A stretch of 64,000 bases of DNA, taken from NCBI GenBank assembly GCA_900708905.1, contig CAADRB010000012.1, positions 2,509,280 through 2,573,279 of the forward strand, given 5' to 3'. A program made the position numbers and the translations under genes. The notes beneath the pieces were generated by a model. That model was not told the DNA's origin and ran no database searches. It saw only the letters and a list, made by a program, of their open reading frames with translations. Shown piece by piece: positions 45,601 through 59,499 of the stretch (positions are counted from its first letter, which is position 1; every line of letters begins with the position of its first letter). The stretch comes from Hymenolepis diminuta (lineage: Eukaryota > Platyhelminthes > Cestoda > Cyclophyllidea > Hymenolepididae).

Positions 45601-48600
45601 TGGTCGAAAACCAGTTTCACTACCTGATCCAGCATTTCATGGTGGACAGGCAACTAAACTCGGTCATCGTCTGCGGTATTCTATCGATATCACCGACAAG
45701 GTGAGTTTATTAATTCTACTAAATTATAATAATTAATTCTTAATGCTGGTTTTTGCCATGCTAATTAATCTGGTTATTACTTAGTTTTAAGTGCGATCTA
45801 TGGTTGTGCCCGAATTATTGTTCTCCCGATTGTTTCTGGATGTTATCTAATAATTTGTCATCAAATTTATTTCAATCACTTATTGGTTAAGTGTCCAATT
45901 ACCTCTTAATCCCATATTATGTAGATCAAATTTTATTCTTCAAATATTGAAGATCGTATTCTGAAAGTTTGGATTCCAGTCACCCTTTTGTAAGATTCAA
46001 AGTAATCAGAGATTTAAATTTATATATGTTCTCCTTTGGGTTCCTTGCGCTAATATCTTGTTTACAGTTTTCTAGATTGATCTATAACCTCAGGAAATGT
46101 GGTTATGTAAACCCCAATGAATTAATCTTAAATGGTCATTTTCCTTCTTGATTTCATATTTCATAATTAAAACCCCTCTCCTCTCTGATTACAGTTACAT
46201 AACACTAGGAATATGCTTTCCAATATATCTGAGTAGCATTATTAGTAAGCATCAGTAACAGATAATTTAATTGTATGTAATTCGGCTCAGTGGGAATTCA
46301 ACACATTTCGCTACGCATTTGATATTCAATACTAGTAGGAGAATAGAGGGTTGATTGCGTGTTTATTGATCAAGGAGGTTCTGATAAATTATCTCATAAT
46401 TTATTCCTTTGAAAGGAGGCGTTTCTCAGTATTTTATGTGAAGGCCTTCCGATATGTTCTGGCAAGTGTCAAGTTCTTTGTCTCTGGCTTCCTAAACTTG
46501 CATTTTTTTAAAATAAGCCCCTGATGCATTTTTAACATGCTTAATTAGTTTTGGAAATTGTAATGTTCTTTTGTTTGAAAGTGTGTGCACATATTAATGA
46601 GAGCTTTTCTTGAAGTTTGTATATACGAATTCCACTTTAGGGTAGGGAGCATTTCATACGTCATAGTGCTGCACGAGAATATTCAAATTTGGGCATATCG
46701 TAGTGTTTCAAACGATCTTAAATTATTGCTGCCAGAAATTTTTCATGTTAGTTTTCTTGTACGTGACAAAAAATCTGTTCTAAATTCTCTGCTTTACGGT
46801 TCCGCAATGTAGATTTTATTACGATTTAAAAGGGTATAATTATCACCAATTGTCGGCAATCTACACTATTGGACTTATCAAAATGGTTTCTGGTCAACTG
46901 AAAAAAATATTTTATTATTAATTATTATTCAGTGCGTTTTTTTATGCCACGCGGTTTTACGGACACAGACAGTGAATGTCTAGGATGGGGACGGGGATTT
47001 TCTAGAAAACTTAACAGAGAACGAGATATTCTGATTTAGAGAGGGGTTAGTAGTAGAATGTTCCAAAACAATTGTATTGAAACGCAATGTGAACCGGAGC
47101 CACATACAAGAAATAAGTCTGCTAGAACACTTCGAAGATGGTCGAAAAGCCACCCCAGCTTGTTAATGAACATTTCTTTTAGTGCTCTTTATATCAGAAA
47201 CGATGCTGACAATCATGTGATTTGTCACAGTATGAACAATTTGCAGCCCGTAGGTGATCTCTCAGAGGCCTATCAGTCTTATGAATATGCGAGCGTACGT
47301 TACTCCGGCCATCTTATCCGTTCTGACTGAATTGACTTTCAACTGTTTATTATATGAAGAAACAGGTTTGGGGAATTTAGTATTACCCTGAAGTGAATGC
47401 TATTTTCTCACCTGCTATGAATCGGCTGTATCCTAGCATTATCTAGAGGGCATCTTAATAGCAGAAATTAGGCTTATGACAAGGCGGTGGTGGCGGCGAG
47501 GAGTTACAAGATGTCTTTTTTATCCAAGATGAATGTTTTAGAACAGGCTCCTCCGAAGAATTCGGGAATTATTCCATCTGCAAATCTTTCGATGCTAGCC
47601 TCGAATAACGCGTACGTAAAATGAGTGAATAAAAGTGCTGAGGCCATTATGCAAACTTAAATTGTTTACGATCAGTATCAAGCAGACAACATACTGCATG
47701 CGCTTATAACTATTTTCGTTTTCTTTAATGTTCTAATTTTTCTCTACTCATCGACTCAACTCTTAGTATTGTGTTATTTGGGAGAAGCGGTAGTCTCCTT
47801 AATTCTGCGAGGAGTCCGAGTACGGTCCTCGATGTTGGAGAATGCCAGGTTATCAATGCTATGTTGTATCAATCGTCGCTGTACTTAGGTAGAGGAAAGG
47901 TTAATAATGTGTTTCTCCTCTGTTTCTATGAACCTACCTACATGTCATACTTCATATACTTCTAGTCAGTGTCATTGCTCAAATTTGCTAATGTTATCGT
48001 TGGTTTGCAAATGAACTCTTTACCTCTGGGCTTAGTATTTTGTAGTAATTTAAGTCAGTGACTTATCGCCAACTTGATCACATATTTTATTCTCATCTTT
48101 GTCCATTTTTTCAGTCATGGGATTGTTAATCGCATGATTATTCGTTGTGTACTTATACAACACGTGGTTTTCAAAATCCACCTATCAGACTATCGCCTGA
48201 CATTTGACGCTTATATATAATAATAGTCTACATTTAATTAGGTCAACGAAATTTCCCTAATAAGTTAACTAAAATCGAAATTTTTTCTGTGCAGCAAACA
48301 TTTGTTCTTTATCTCTGCGATATTAAAACATTTACTGCTCTTCAAATGTCGGCATGCGGAATTGCCTCGGGAGGGTTTTCAACAACGATGGACTGATCTC
48401 ATAAAGTTTGCAGTGACTTCTAGCTTTAAGTTGCTTTAGGGAAAGCTTCTCTCCTCGTAGGCAGGAAACAATAACTCCAAATAGACGACGAGCCATCTAA
48501 TACCACCCATTCGTCATGTTATCGACAACCTCTAATAGATTATTGTCAGCTCCCCTATCAGTAACTTTGGACTACTGGTATATCCTGCATTTAAGACTAT

Positions 48601-51600
48601 TATTGGCTGGCAGGTTAAATTATATACCCAAACGCGGATACACGATGGTATCCGCGAGATAGGCGCATTATGGAGTGGTCGTAACTATCCCATACTTTAT
48701 AGGACCCAAATTCTATAGACCTTGCAGTGGTGTAAAGTGCTAATCGAATATTGATGCGTCTCTCCTTTATTGAGGCCAGCCGATGAATTTTTCAATGAAA
48801 CCCGCCTAGAATTCTCTTCGTATGACACAGATCTGCGGGAGCGTCGTGTCATTTAAGTACCCTCTCATAGTAGCTGTCGATTTATGCTGTTGTTTCTCTT
48901 TCAGCTCCACTTGCGTCCGCTGAATTTGAACCGCGCACGGAATGTTGAAATTGAAATTGGCTGGGTCCAAGCCCCACTAGAAGATAGCGGTATTGCACTA
49001 ATGGAAGCTGTTGGAACTGGATTAATAACTCCAGCAATCAACTCCCTCATTAACCTTCCACTAATACAAATCACTCTAGATCGGGTGGAGACAGTCCAGC
49101 GGATCGTCAAATCTTTTGTTAGCGCAAAACCCGGAGTTCCTACAGGCGAAGTTGAATACCAACCTCAACATCCTGGCCCTTTGGGAAGTTTTAGCCTCCC
49201 TCCCTTCACACCTGACAAAATTTTCGGTCTTTATCAGTTCTGTATATCCCCTGAGCGTGTTATCCCCAAACAAGCTACATTGGTACGTCGCCTTCTATCT
49301 AGTTTTATAGGTAAACATGTGCATCTAATCATTTTATTTGTTTTGACAGAAAATGTTGAGATCAAAACTGGACAATCAAGATGGAATTCAATGCGAGAAT
49401 TCATTCCCTACATCCTTGAGCTGCCCCCTAACCCTACTGCGTATTCAGGTCAGTTGGACGCTTACTGCTGGTTCTGATATCCTATTTAATTCCAAGTAAG
49501 TAATTATTTTCTTTAATTTAGATTCCCGTGAAATCTTGCTTGTGCACACATGTACAGTGTTTTGATCTAGAGGCATTTTTGAAATCAGTGAAATGTCGAC
49601 CGAGATGGAATTGTCCTGTTTGCAAAATTGCGGTTCCCTTCAGGGATCTTCGAAGAGACGAGTAAGTGTTATTTCACCAAGAAATCTTATTTAATCAAGG
49701 CTATAAGTTTTCCATGTTGCCATTATTTCACATTTTTTGCTTATAGGTAGGTGGTTTTCAAACATAGACCACGGGATCTAATAGTTGATTACTACGCTTA
49801 TACATTTAAGGCTGTGTTGTATTCCATTTAGTCCTTATGGTCCATTCCGCGGATTATACGATTTTATAAACGTTTTTCTGCAGAAGCTAGGTCAATTTTG
49901 ATTTATTATCTATGGATTTTTGCGATGATCGACCTGCCAGTGCCTTTTTGACTCACTTTCTTTTGCGAAGAGTCACTACGAGGTCCATGGAGATTATTTA
50001 AATCTTGAAATGAAATTGATAATCAGTACGAGATTTTGATATTGTGTTTCAGTATTTGCATTTCTCCCTTAAAAAAGAACGTTTAAAATTTGACTGTATT
50101 ACGGTATTCGTAAGTTTGATATCTTGGTATCTTCACTTGTCGATGTCGTGCTGATTTCTAAAATAAGATTTTATAGTAAAACTGGGATGCTTCCCATTTT
50201 CCTTAATTTAGCGAAATTCTACTTTATCGAATCGTTGTACTGATATGTCTTAGGTTCAATGTCGCGTAGCTGTTTTTTACATTGTGTTGAACAACAACAA
50301 ACCATAATCACATTTTCGATATGGATTTAGGGTAGTTCTGCTATGAACTAAAACTTTTAATCTTTTGTTATCCTAGGTTATTCGAAGAACTTCTTCGAGA
50401 CCCCTCTCTTAGCCGTGCTAACCGCATCAAAATTGACGCGAGTGGACGTGTCATTTACATTGAAAATGAGGATGGAGAGTCACAGCAGTTCCAGAACGAG
50501 CAAAACGATGATGCGAAGGGAACTGCAACTCCCGTCAAAATGGATCCAGGTTTGTCCGTGGCGACTCAGTCCAGAAAAAACGGCTCTGAGGAGGTGATAA
50601 TCATTGACGACAGTTCTGATGAGGAACAAGAAGTACAACTAGGGAGAAGGACCAATGGAGAGACATCAAATGGATTTGGCAGTGTCCCTTCTACACTTCC
50701 TTCTTCTGGAATGAACATTGCACGACCTATTGCTGCTGTCGAGATTCAGCAACAACCGCCAGCTGGTGGCCTGAATTCCTTCAACAACCCTCCTCCACCA
50801 CCGCGGATGGCTTCTCCTGCCTTCACGCAACCATCCTCAGCAGCTGCTGTTCGTCCGATTATGGTCCCTCATAGAGCTCCCATCATTTCTGAGTAGGTTC
50901 CTCTGATATTTTGAAGGGCTGTTTCATTATGTGCAAGTTTACTCATTTACAGATTGTATCTGACATTAGAGCTTCCCAAATTAAGTCAAATCATTCGCTA
51001 CGTATTCTCCTCCAGAAGAATGGAATCGGTATTATGAAAAGCAGAGCTGTACTGAGGGTGGTTTAGGAAACACGTATTTCAAGTAGCTTGTTAGCTGAAA
51101 CCGGGAGAAACTGAAAGAACTAATTCAAAATACAGAAGTGTGAATGTGTAATAATCCATAACTTTATAAGGCAAAGGTCTTTGAGGATGTATTAACCTCA
51201 ATAATAATCGTCCGTTTCATTATAAGGTTAGTATGCATTATACTGTTCGGTGAAGTGGCTGAATAGCTTCAAGGTTATAATTTGTGAAGGGGTTAGGGTG
51301 ATTTTATTTATGAGATTTTTACCAGTTTATTACTCCGCCCAGAAGAATATGAGCTGTTATTCTTTGCTGCCTCCTGAAATTTATTCATCTGCACCACCTC
51401 GAAGATAGATTCACATTTGATAATACGTCAACGTTTGGAATGAAATTCTGATATATGGCGTTTTAAACACCCTTGTAAAACTTAAGGCATTCAAAAACTG
51501 GGTACTCGAAGTCGTTGGGCGAATGCATTACTTTCTTTTCTGCAAAAATTTGCATACACTTGGCGGTGTGTAATTTCACTGTTCCTATATGAACTCCCTT

Positions 51601-54600
51601 GAGCTGAAGTTTACAGATGGAAATTGACTTTGTTATCTGTTTTAGCCATAACAGACCCGTCGAACCAAGGACTTATTTAATCGTTAGCTTACTTATAACG
51701 TATTGGATACTCCAGAAGATCTCAGAGAAGACGTCTTACCTAGATCATACTGCATTTTATTGTCAAACACAACCCGATTGTATAGACAGACTTGACATAG
51801 AGGAGTCAGTCATGCTCAAGTCGCCTTGTCTCAAGGAGGGTTTATTAGGTGATCAGATGCAGTCCGGCTACCACATTACCTTAGCCATGACTTCTCATAA
51901 GCTTTCCTTTTGTTTTTTATTGGTACCTTGTGACCCGAAAGAGGTTGCAATGTTAACGAATTAAAATTACTTCATAGCAGCCTGAAGGTGAAATTTGATT
52001 TGTTGAATATCGGTTGCATGATTCCCCAAGTCCTGTGTTTATTCTTTCACTGTTTAGAAGAGCTTCAAGTATGGTATTGTCAGACACTATACCAAGAATT
52101 TCGCAAAATTTGATGAATTAATTTCAATCTTGTTCTCTTTGTCAGTGAAGTGGTTGACCTAACTTCAGACAATGATGATGACTTTGAAGTCCCGACAACT
52201 AGGGTAGAATCCAGTCTTGGGACTACGACGATAACCACGACAACTCCTCATCCTTTGTCACCTCCCGTTATACAACCACCTGCACAACCACAACCATCAA
52301 CTGTAGCAGCAGCAGCTCCTCCTCCTACTCGTGCTTCTTATTTAGTCATTCCGCCAACACCACAACAGACAGATCAGCATGCCAATCCAACCGTTCCTGG
52401 TCCTGCTACAATCAGTGTAGCTTCTACTGTTCCGAATCTAGCTCCTCGTGTCATTACTTCACTCAACTCCATGGAGGGTACTCGATATGTCCTTGTTCCA
52501 ACTACTCAATCAAGTTCTGGCACAACTGTCCACTCATGTAAGTGTATTTGTCTTTGTCATCTATTTTTGCTGTACCAATATCCGGTTCAGAAGAGTATGT
52601 TTCGTGGCCGAGTTGACCGAAGATAAGCAGTTCGGTTTTTCGATTAAATGTTCTTGAGTACAGTCAGTGATTTTTATTTTTTTATAACTGGAGATTGGAG
52701 AGCAAGGCAAAACCTCTTAACACCGTTTTTAGAAGCAAAATCGGCACCTCTATATTTATTTTCGTCCCTAGCCATTCTGCAGGTTATATTTTCTATCTTC
52801 TCCCAACCTTCACTTCGACAGCAGGATGGGGACAAATGACTACGGAAACCGCCAAAGTCTCTTAACAAGAGTATTCGAGGAAAGAAAAGGCCTGACCAAG
52901 GAAAGGAAATGATCTGAAAAGTTAATGAATGTGCTGATCGCCGACGCAGCTGTTTTTAGTTTATAAGGAGGGTTAGGTTTAGGATTAAAGTTGAAGACAA
53001 CCGATTGCAGGTAATCGGTAAGTCAGGTCCAACTAATTCATTAAGTTGACAGTGTCCTGTATTGGTGCGGTTCAGATTACTTGATCACACAGGGGAGTCT
53101 CGAACTTCAAGCCGAATTGTAAGGTCGAGTAACTTATAACTGCTCACCTTCTTTTTTAGATTCTCCCTTTAGACGTATGACTTGAGACTCGTTGTCTTCA
53201 GCTATAATTATCGTTGTTTGTGGCTATTACCATGAGGAGAATCTGCTCTTGTAGATCCGCTCTACTCTGCTTTTGAAATAAACCCCGCTTTTTTGTTTTC
53301 AAACATACTAATAAGTTATTAGATTAAACATGTTTTAAGTCTTAGTTTGGAACCTTAATTGAAAGTGAAGGTAGTCTCACTTTCCTGAGTATAAGTGGTT
53401 TTAAGTTGAACTTCGAAACCGAATCCTTGAATGCTTTTGCATCTGGAAATGAGTGTGCCATTAATGGTTGGGATAGCCTACTGCATTCACAGGGGGGGTT
53501 ACAGAATACAAGATTTCGCTTTCCCCTACATAATTTCGAAGACTTCAGTTAATACAGGTCCTATAGTGCTAATGAAAGGAGGAGGCGTTGATGAGGTTGC
53601 CTAAATTCTGAACACTGCTACTACAATTGCTTTTTATGTGTATGACGCAGTGTACACTTGTGGATCTGACATGTAGTCGAAATTTTGGTAATATTACTTC
53701 AATCGTAAAATATTTTCACTTGAAGTTTATTCGAATTAACGGTATGCTACTTATGCTGATCTCAGTAGCTTAATCATTCACTATGAAGTGGCTGATCACT
53801 TAATCGTCCTGTCTTGTTTCATTTATCTTTTAGTTCCCATTCCCATTCCAAAGAGCGCAGCAACGGTGAGTGCTCCTGTCACTGCAGTTCCTGCTCAACC
53901 GGTTATTCCACCCCCAATAATAGGCCATAATCCCATCCAATCCCCACATTTGAGCAGTCTTCTCTCCGCGGGCTCTCCACAAAGCACTACTTCAACCAAC
54001 ACCAGTCAGGACTCCACAAGTGGAGGTGGTGGAGGGGGTCTGCGGTCAAGTCGATTCAAGAGTACAGCTAAACGCAGGGCCTCGAACTCTTTAACTTCTG
54101 ATATTTCATCTTTAGCAGGGGTAAGATTATCCTATTTGTAACCTTAATAATTATTACTACTATCATGGCAAAGCATATAAAAGCATCTATACAGAGGGAA
54201 TAATAAAATATTCCATGAATGGGTGAAAAGTTCGTGTTGGAGTAGAAGGTTTCAAAGTATCCTTGTCCATTTGCGTTTTGGATTTCTGGGATGGCTAGCT
54301 AGGATTTCTGACATTCAACCCCGCAGATACACTATCGACTATTTCAATCATCATTATTGATCTTCGCCCCCAGGACAAAACGGAAAAACTGGGAGTTTGA
54401 AAGCTTTTTTAATATGGAAGGGGTGAGTGCGTGATTGTGCATGTGAGCGAGGAGCTGGTGGTGGTTAGATATGCCCTTATATATGGATATAAATGCACTT
54501 TTGAGTAAAAGGATACAGTTTAAAAATATTAAGAAATTACTCCAATTCGTCACTTTGTGGGCGGTACCGTGACGTACTAGACTTGATGGAAGAATACCTC

Positions 54601-55988
54601 TACGTATGCATTCAGTTTTTCGTGGGCGTTTGAGTAATGGTGTCCCAAATGTATTTGTTGGGAGTTGCATGAGTTTCAAGAAACAAGGTCAATAAGTTTG
54701 TATTAAAGTTTTATGGATATACAGAAGCAATTGGCGGTATGCAGGTGGACAGTAAAATAGGCTGAAAATGATGAGCCAATGGAGTATAGAAATCTGCTTT
54801 TTCAGCTGTACTGCAACTCGGTTTTGTGTCGGTTGACCAGAACACGTTTGTTTATATTCTTTGAGAAGCTGTTCCGTAAACAATGATTAAGATTACTTAT
54901 GGTCGGGATACTGAGTAAGCTAACCAATCTGAGACTAGTGGCAACATCAGGGTCGATCAATTAAGAGGTAGATCCACTAAAATAAATGATAAATATAATA
55001 GAGAGAAACTAGTTGTGTTGAGTCGGCATTCTAATCTGGTAGATTCGGCAGTTAAATTTCCCAAATAGCGTTACTGGGTGTCTTTAATATCGAAATCAGA
55101 GGTTAACGTTAGGCTGATTCATTGTAGGATAAAATGGAAATGAATTAATTATATTATGAGAATTTGAAAGAATTTTTGGTAAAAGCTGAAATTGAAACGG
55201 CGTGTTAAATTTTTTACGGCACGTGTTCCTGAGGAGTATGTTAAAATATATTCTTCTAGGTCATAGCCAAAATAGGAAATGTCACTATAAGCGATAGAAA
55301 ACCACTACGTATTCTTCACGTCGTGAATTTTTCTACTTATTGGATTATTTTTTAATATTCATAATTTGACCCCTCGGTTCTTCTATAACAGTTTATTTCC
55401 GCGCTATGTATTGATCAAATCTTTTTATTCAATAACTTATTTTGATTCAGTAGTATTAAGGAAATTTTTGTTTATTAGACTGGACTCACTACCTCATTGT
55501 TGTCAACCGCCAGCGATGTACAGCAATCACAATCATCTTCGTCTGCTTTCCCTGCCAATTTGCGCACACGTACCTCCGCTAGACTCTCATCCAGTACTGT
55601 CCCGTCATCAGTTCCTACCCCTTCTAGAAATGTTGCCAGACGTGGTGGAAGAAACAACTCAGGAGGGGGAAAGCGACGAAGAGTTCATCTTGGAGAAGAA
55701 GATGGATCCACTTCTGTGGCCTCTTCTTCCACGGGTGCACCTTCCGAAGATGTCAATTTCGGTGAGGATGACGATGAGGACGACGAGAACTTTGATTCGA
55801 ATCAAGACGATGACGACGATGATAGTGATGACGAATGGACACCGAACAAGTTGAATACGTCGACATCTAATTCAACTCGTCGAAAAACTCTTCCGTCGGC
55901 TGCTGCCATTCTGGCTAGACGAAAGTCAACAACACCTGGTGCTCTGTCTTCTGAAGGTGCTAATTCCGGAAGCAGCCGAAGGCCATGA
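42695..55988 (+). CDS. PIAS: E3 SUMO-protein ligase, PIAS family
   Basis: Transfers SUMO to nuclear targets. Exons: (42695)-42872, 44762-44899, 44973-45396, 45472-45700, 48905-49282, 49350-49448, 49522-49661, 50377-50892, 52146-52537, 53834-54120 and 55479-55988. All junctions are in phase, giving 1096 residues. The PINIT domain starts at LNFYPL (about 115) and resumes with GDQYRVVLRLGW and LTIKVGRKPVSLPD after an insertion of about 100 residues. The SP-RING is at 483-529 (CTHVQCFDLEAFL, then WNCPVC). SUMO-interacting motifs are EEVIIIDDSSDEE (about 601) and DEVVDLTSDNDDD (about 701). A Pro/Ser/Thr-rich region and an acidic D/E run with basic flanks complete a nuclear-type tail. No SAP domain was seen. 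The first exon is uncertain: it matches in phase only, and translation could start at ATG 44800 instead (1024 residues). Confidence 0.93.
43131..43296. promoter_or_regulatory. Cluster of six CCAAT/ATTGG boxes
   Basis: CCAAT or its complement occurs at 43131-43135, 43148-43152, 43199-43203, 43242-43246, 43258-43262 and 43292-43296, with another at 43736-43740. Such density suggests an NF-Y-type promoter. It lies 1.5 kb upstream of the first well-supported PIAS exon and downstream of the doubtful first exon, so the main PIAS promoter may be here. Confidence 0.4.
45397..45471 (+). other. 75-nt intron removing an in-frame TGA
   Basis: The PIAS frame is open on both sides of a single TGA at 45464-45466. 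A donor (GAA|GTTAGT) and an acceptor (GATTCAG|A) preceded by a C/T-rich tract remove it and keep phase. The join reads NLKGDQYRVVLRLGW, which aligns better with PINIT than the unspliced reading. Confidence 0.75.
45701..48904 (+). other. 3.2-kb PIAS intron
   Basis: No supported exon. Open frames at 47058-47330 and 47771-47965 lack recognised motifs, and the flanking exons already join in phase 0 within the PINIT domain. Confidence 0.55.
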
Positions 55989-58400
55989 ATAGAAGCCAAT
56001 TGATGAAAAGAAACCCATTTTTTATCTGCATATATAATGTGTATTTCCCCTAACCCCTCTTTATTCGTTAAATAGAGGGCTTATGTTTGTTATTTTGGGA
56101 TTTCTAAAACATCGGCAATTTCATAACTGACCTTCAATCCATTAATGTTCTGAAAATATTGACAGTGGATGGTTCGTATAATGTGCATTCGTTGCAAACA
56201 TGTTCAAAATACTTCAGAACATTTGATAGGTCTTAGAAAGTCTAGGAATAGCGGATTTGATGATGCAAAGGATAGCGCTATATGAAACTTTAATCTCACT
56301 TGCGCTATATATTTACGTGAAATATTAACTGCTACTCCAAATATTTAGGTCATTAATAATCGGACGTGAAGGTACTGCCTGGTTGGTCATTAGTAGCACA
56401 TTTTTAATATTTTATTTAAGCAGATTACTGGGGTTTACATCGTCTGAAGTCATGGGTTTTGAAAAGTCGGTTTTGTTCGAGTGTCGCAAATATTTTAAAT
56501 AGAAAAAATTGCAGAAAGTAACGTTTGATAACAATGGATTCAATTATATATGTATACTGTATTACGGAGTAGTACTATTGTTTCAAATCAGTTACAATGT
56601 AATAATTATCAACTTTGAATTTGCAGTTGTTAGCTTATCATTTAACCAAAATTTATCACTGCTTATCCAGAAATATATTAATGTTCTACTATGAACCGGA
56701 TCTTTCAGATCTTACTTTCTGCAACTTTTTCTATGTATATAATTACTCAGGTAAAACGCTATAGTAGAATACTTAACGTTAAATGGGTAGACCATTGTCA
56801 CTGTAGTTTTACACATTTAATGGTATTATTATTATTTATTTCCAATCTGTTCTTACGTTCATTTCTAAGTTCAATCACCAAAACGCTGAAAAAGCATTCC
56901 AGTAATTCATATGCCCAAAAAATTTTCTTTGACGATACAGTGTAGACTCTAATTTATTATATATTAAGTACTTTTTAATAACTACTTACTAGTTGTGTTG
57001 TATCAAAATTGATGGTTAATCTCCATAAATTAGGTTAAATATAATAAAATACTTGTAGTCTAAAGCTTCATTTTAAATAATAATCTATGTGCCTTTACGA
57101 ACATTGAAATTTGTTTTACATGCTTAACAACCACCTTCATTACCCAAATGTCATTATGGTCAGATTGGCACATTTTCAAAAGTGTGGGGTGCTAAGTTTA
57201 ATTTTGGTCGAATGCTTATTTAAAAACCACGAATAAGTTTCGTTAAATAACGCTATTTAAACAAGTACGAAAGGTGAAATTTACGCAATTATTATGTTTA
57301 ATGCTTCATCTTTCTCTATTTACATCTTAAGATTGACAATAATTACTATCTGATAATTCGTGATTATTCTAAAATGACAACCCCCTAGATTTTAGAATCG
57401 ATGAAAGTACTTTAATCTCATTCATTGGTTTAGTTTGTGTACTTTGTCGTGGGAGATTAATTTTATCTTCTTATTGATCAAAGTCTTCTTTTTGATTAGA
57501 TTTTTTAGCTTCTTATGGTATTTAAGCATGCTGTCTGACGTTTTCTGGTCTTGTAGAAATGATTTTCCCTTTGAAAACTAATTTTTTGTTAACTCGGTGA
57601 CAAAATTTGTTTTTAGTATGATAGGTATGCATATTCGCAAAATGCAATTTATGAAAATTTGGTCTGTGTTGTTGAAAAGCGATTTTCACTTGTACCAGTG
57701 AATAAATGGCAAGGGAGGTTATTACATTAGCTCCGTAAACACGAGGATTAGTGTCATTGCTCTAGAATACAGATTATCTATCAATGCGATTTATAGATTC
57801 ATTAGAACCATGTGTTGTTCCTCATTACTGACAGCTAAAAATGATATCTCTTCCCAATCTCCTTTATGTCTTTGTTTAACGCAAACAATTCATGAAGGTT
57901 GAATTTTTATAGATTTCAATCATAATATTGTGGGGAACTCAATTAGCCGAAAATTGTATTTTGATGACGTAGTGGATAAATTTATTTACGAATTCACGAG
58001 TCCTGTTGATAATACAGTCGGACTTAAGCAGAGTAATCGATGAATGTAAGCATTATCAATCAGTTCCATTCTATAACAATTTATACAAACTTGGTAATCA
58101 AAATTTAGGTTGGAGAAGGAATAATTTCCACTCAATAAGATCGTGACAGTTGTAAATGAATCAATTCAAGAAAAATTGTAGAAATCTTTGAAAAGGTGAA
58201 TAAAACGGAGCGATATTTATAAATCTGTGGCACTGGAACCTACGGTTGGTCCATCTCTCTGACCCTTATAGAACTGTATATCATTTTCTTAAATTGTCCG
58301 GTCTATAAGATGTTTCATATTAAATTCTTTTCGGGCCAAGCGTCCTACAAAATATATATATCTGAGGCCATTTGTATTTTGTAATATAACTGACCCAATG
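55989..58400. other. PIAS 3' flank and intergenic
   Basis: Nothing coding recognised. No AATAAA was seen close to the PIAS stop; a candidate AATAAA occurs about 1 kb downstream near 57042. Short open frames at 56509-56945 are AT-rich and hydrophobic, with no splice support. Confidence 0.5.
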
Positions 58401-58422
58401 TATTTTTTTATCATAAGATCTC

Positions 58423-59480
58423 ATGACAGATACTACCATAACTGAGGAAATGGAAAACGTAATCGTGTGTATAAAAGTAAGGCGCACCAAATTGGAAGTT
58501 GCAAGATTTCTGCAAGTCGCCACATCTTTCGTTTGCAATGTTAAAAAGGAGTTGAATGAAGACAGTGTAGATAAATTGAAAGAGAAAACAACATTGTCGA
58601 TGCTCTACTAACTCATTCAGAATATCTGAATTTGTGAGAAGAGTACATAACATGATGGACAAAAAAATTGCCAAACATCTTCAAATGTCTTAAGGAATAA
58701 CAGTATATTAGGAATTTCTTCATCAAAACCTTGGATACAAATTCCACACGTTCTTATACGAGGTCATCAGTTTATGTGGACAAAATAATTCAAGAGAGCT
58801 TTTGAATGCGTTTAAAACGACTCTTAAATCAAATAACCAGAATAAGAGAAGTGCCTTTGGTTTTTCTCCCACGAAAACTGCTCCCACCAGGACCAAGAAG
58901 TCGATAGAAGAAATGATTGATGGTTATGTGTGGGCAGACCCCGCTGAGATTCCAATTTTTATGCATGTGCACGAAGTTTCCACCAAGGAAGAAGGTGTTC
59001 GGTATTGTTAGCAGTGGGGCAGGGACATATCATGACTCTTCCATTTTTTCTACAGGGCCTTTGAGTCAATGCAGTTGCAGATGCGAATGCCTATGTGAAA
59101 ACTCTTTAAATCATTGTTAAACCGCCTTGGATGGACCCCCTTATCTCCCCCTCCCCATGTCTTCCAACAAGATTCGCCTCCGTCTTTTGAAACTACCAAA
59201 CCCAGAATTGGATGGCGTAGAATTTTCATCATTATGTCCCACCACACCAAATTTATGGCCGCATCCTAACTCACCAGACCTTAATCCTTTGGATATTGCT
59301 AGGTGTGGGGCGGGATGGGCGTGGTTGAGAAGGAAATTGATAAGCATTTCCATAGCACCAAATCCTCCTCTCTGATTGGAACAATAGCCCTAGCAATGGA
59401 AGACATCAATAAAAACCACTTGATAGAAGCTTGTAGTCAGTCGCATTCGGGCTCGAATTGAAATGGTGATAAAAGTCGAA
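58423..59480 (+). pseudogene. Tc1/mariner-superfamily transposase pseudogene
   Basis: A relic spread over all three frames. In order it shows an HTH-like start (RRTKLEVARFLQVATSFVCN), a region like RTSEFVRRVHNMMD, DGYVWADPAEIPIFMHVHEV, the catalytic HVFQQDSPPS segment, LWPHPNSPDLNPLD, and a C-terminal HFHSTKSSSLIGTIA...MNKNHLIEAC-like end. This order and the motifs match a widespread invertebrate Tc1/mariner-type transposase lineage that differs from the mariner at 6.5 kb. Several frameshifts and stops separate the pieces. I found no terminal inverted repeats by eye, so the element ends are unknown. Confidence 0.8.
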
Positions 59481-59499
59481 GGAAGAGATGTAGAATAAA

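Noticed and set aside
47058..47330. 90-codon ORF in a PIAS intron as an extra exon
   Set aside because: The flanking exons already join in phase within PINIT, and the ORF shows no domain.
55366..55854. 162-codon plus-strand ORF overlapping the last PIAS exon
   Set aside because: Out of frame with the acidic PIAS tail that continues from the previous exon in phase 0. Its Met/Thr-rich end is a frame shadow of the Asp run.
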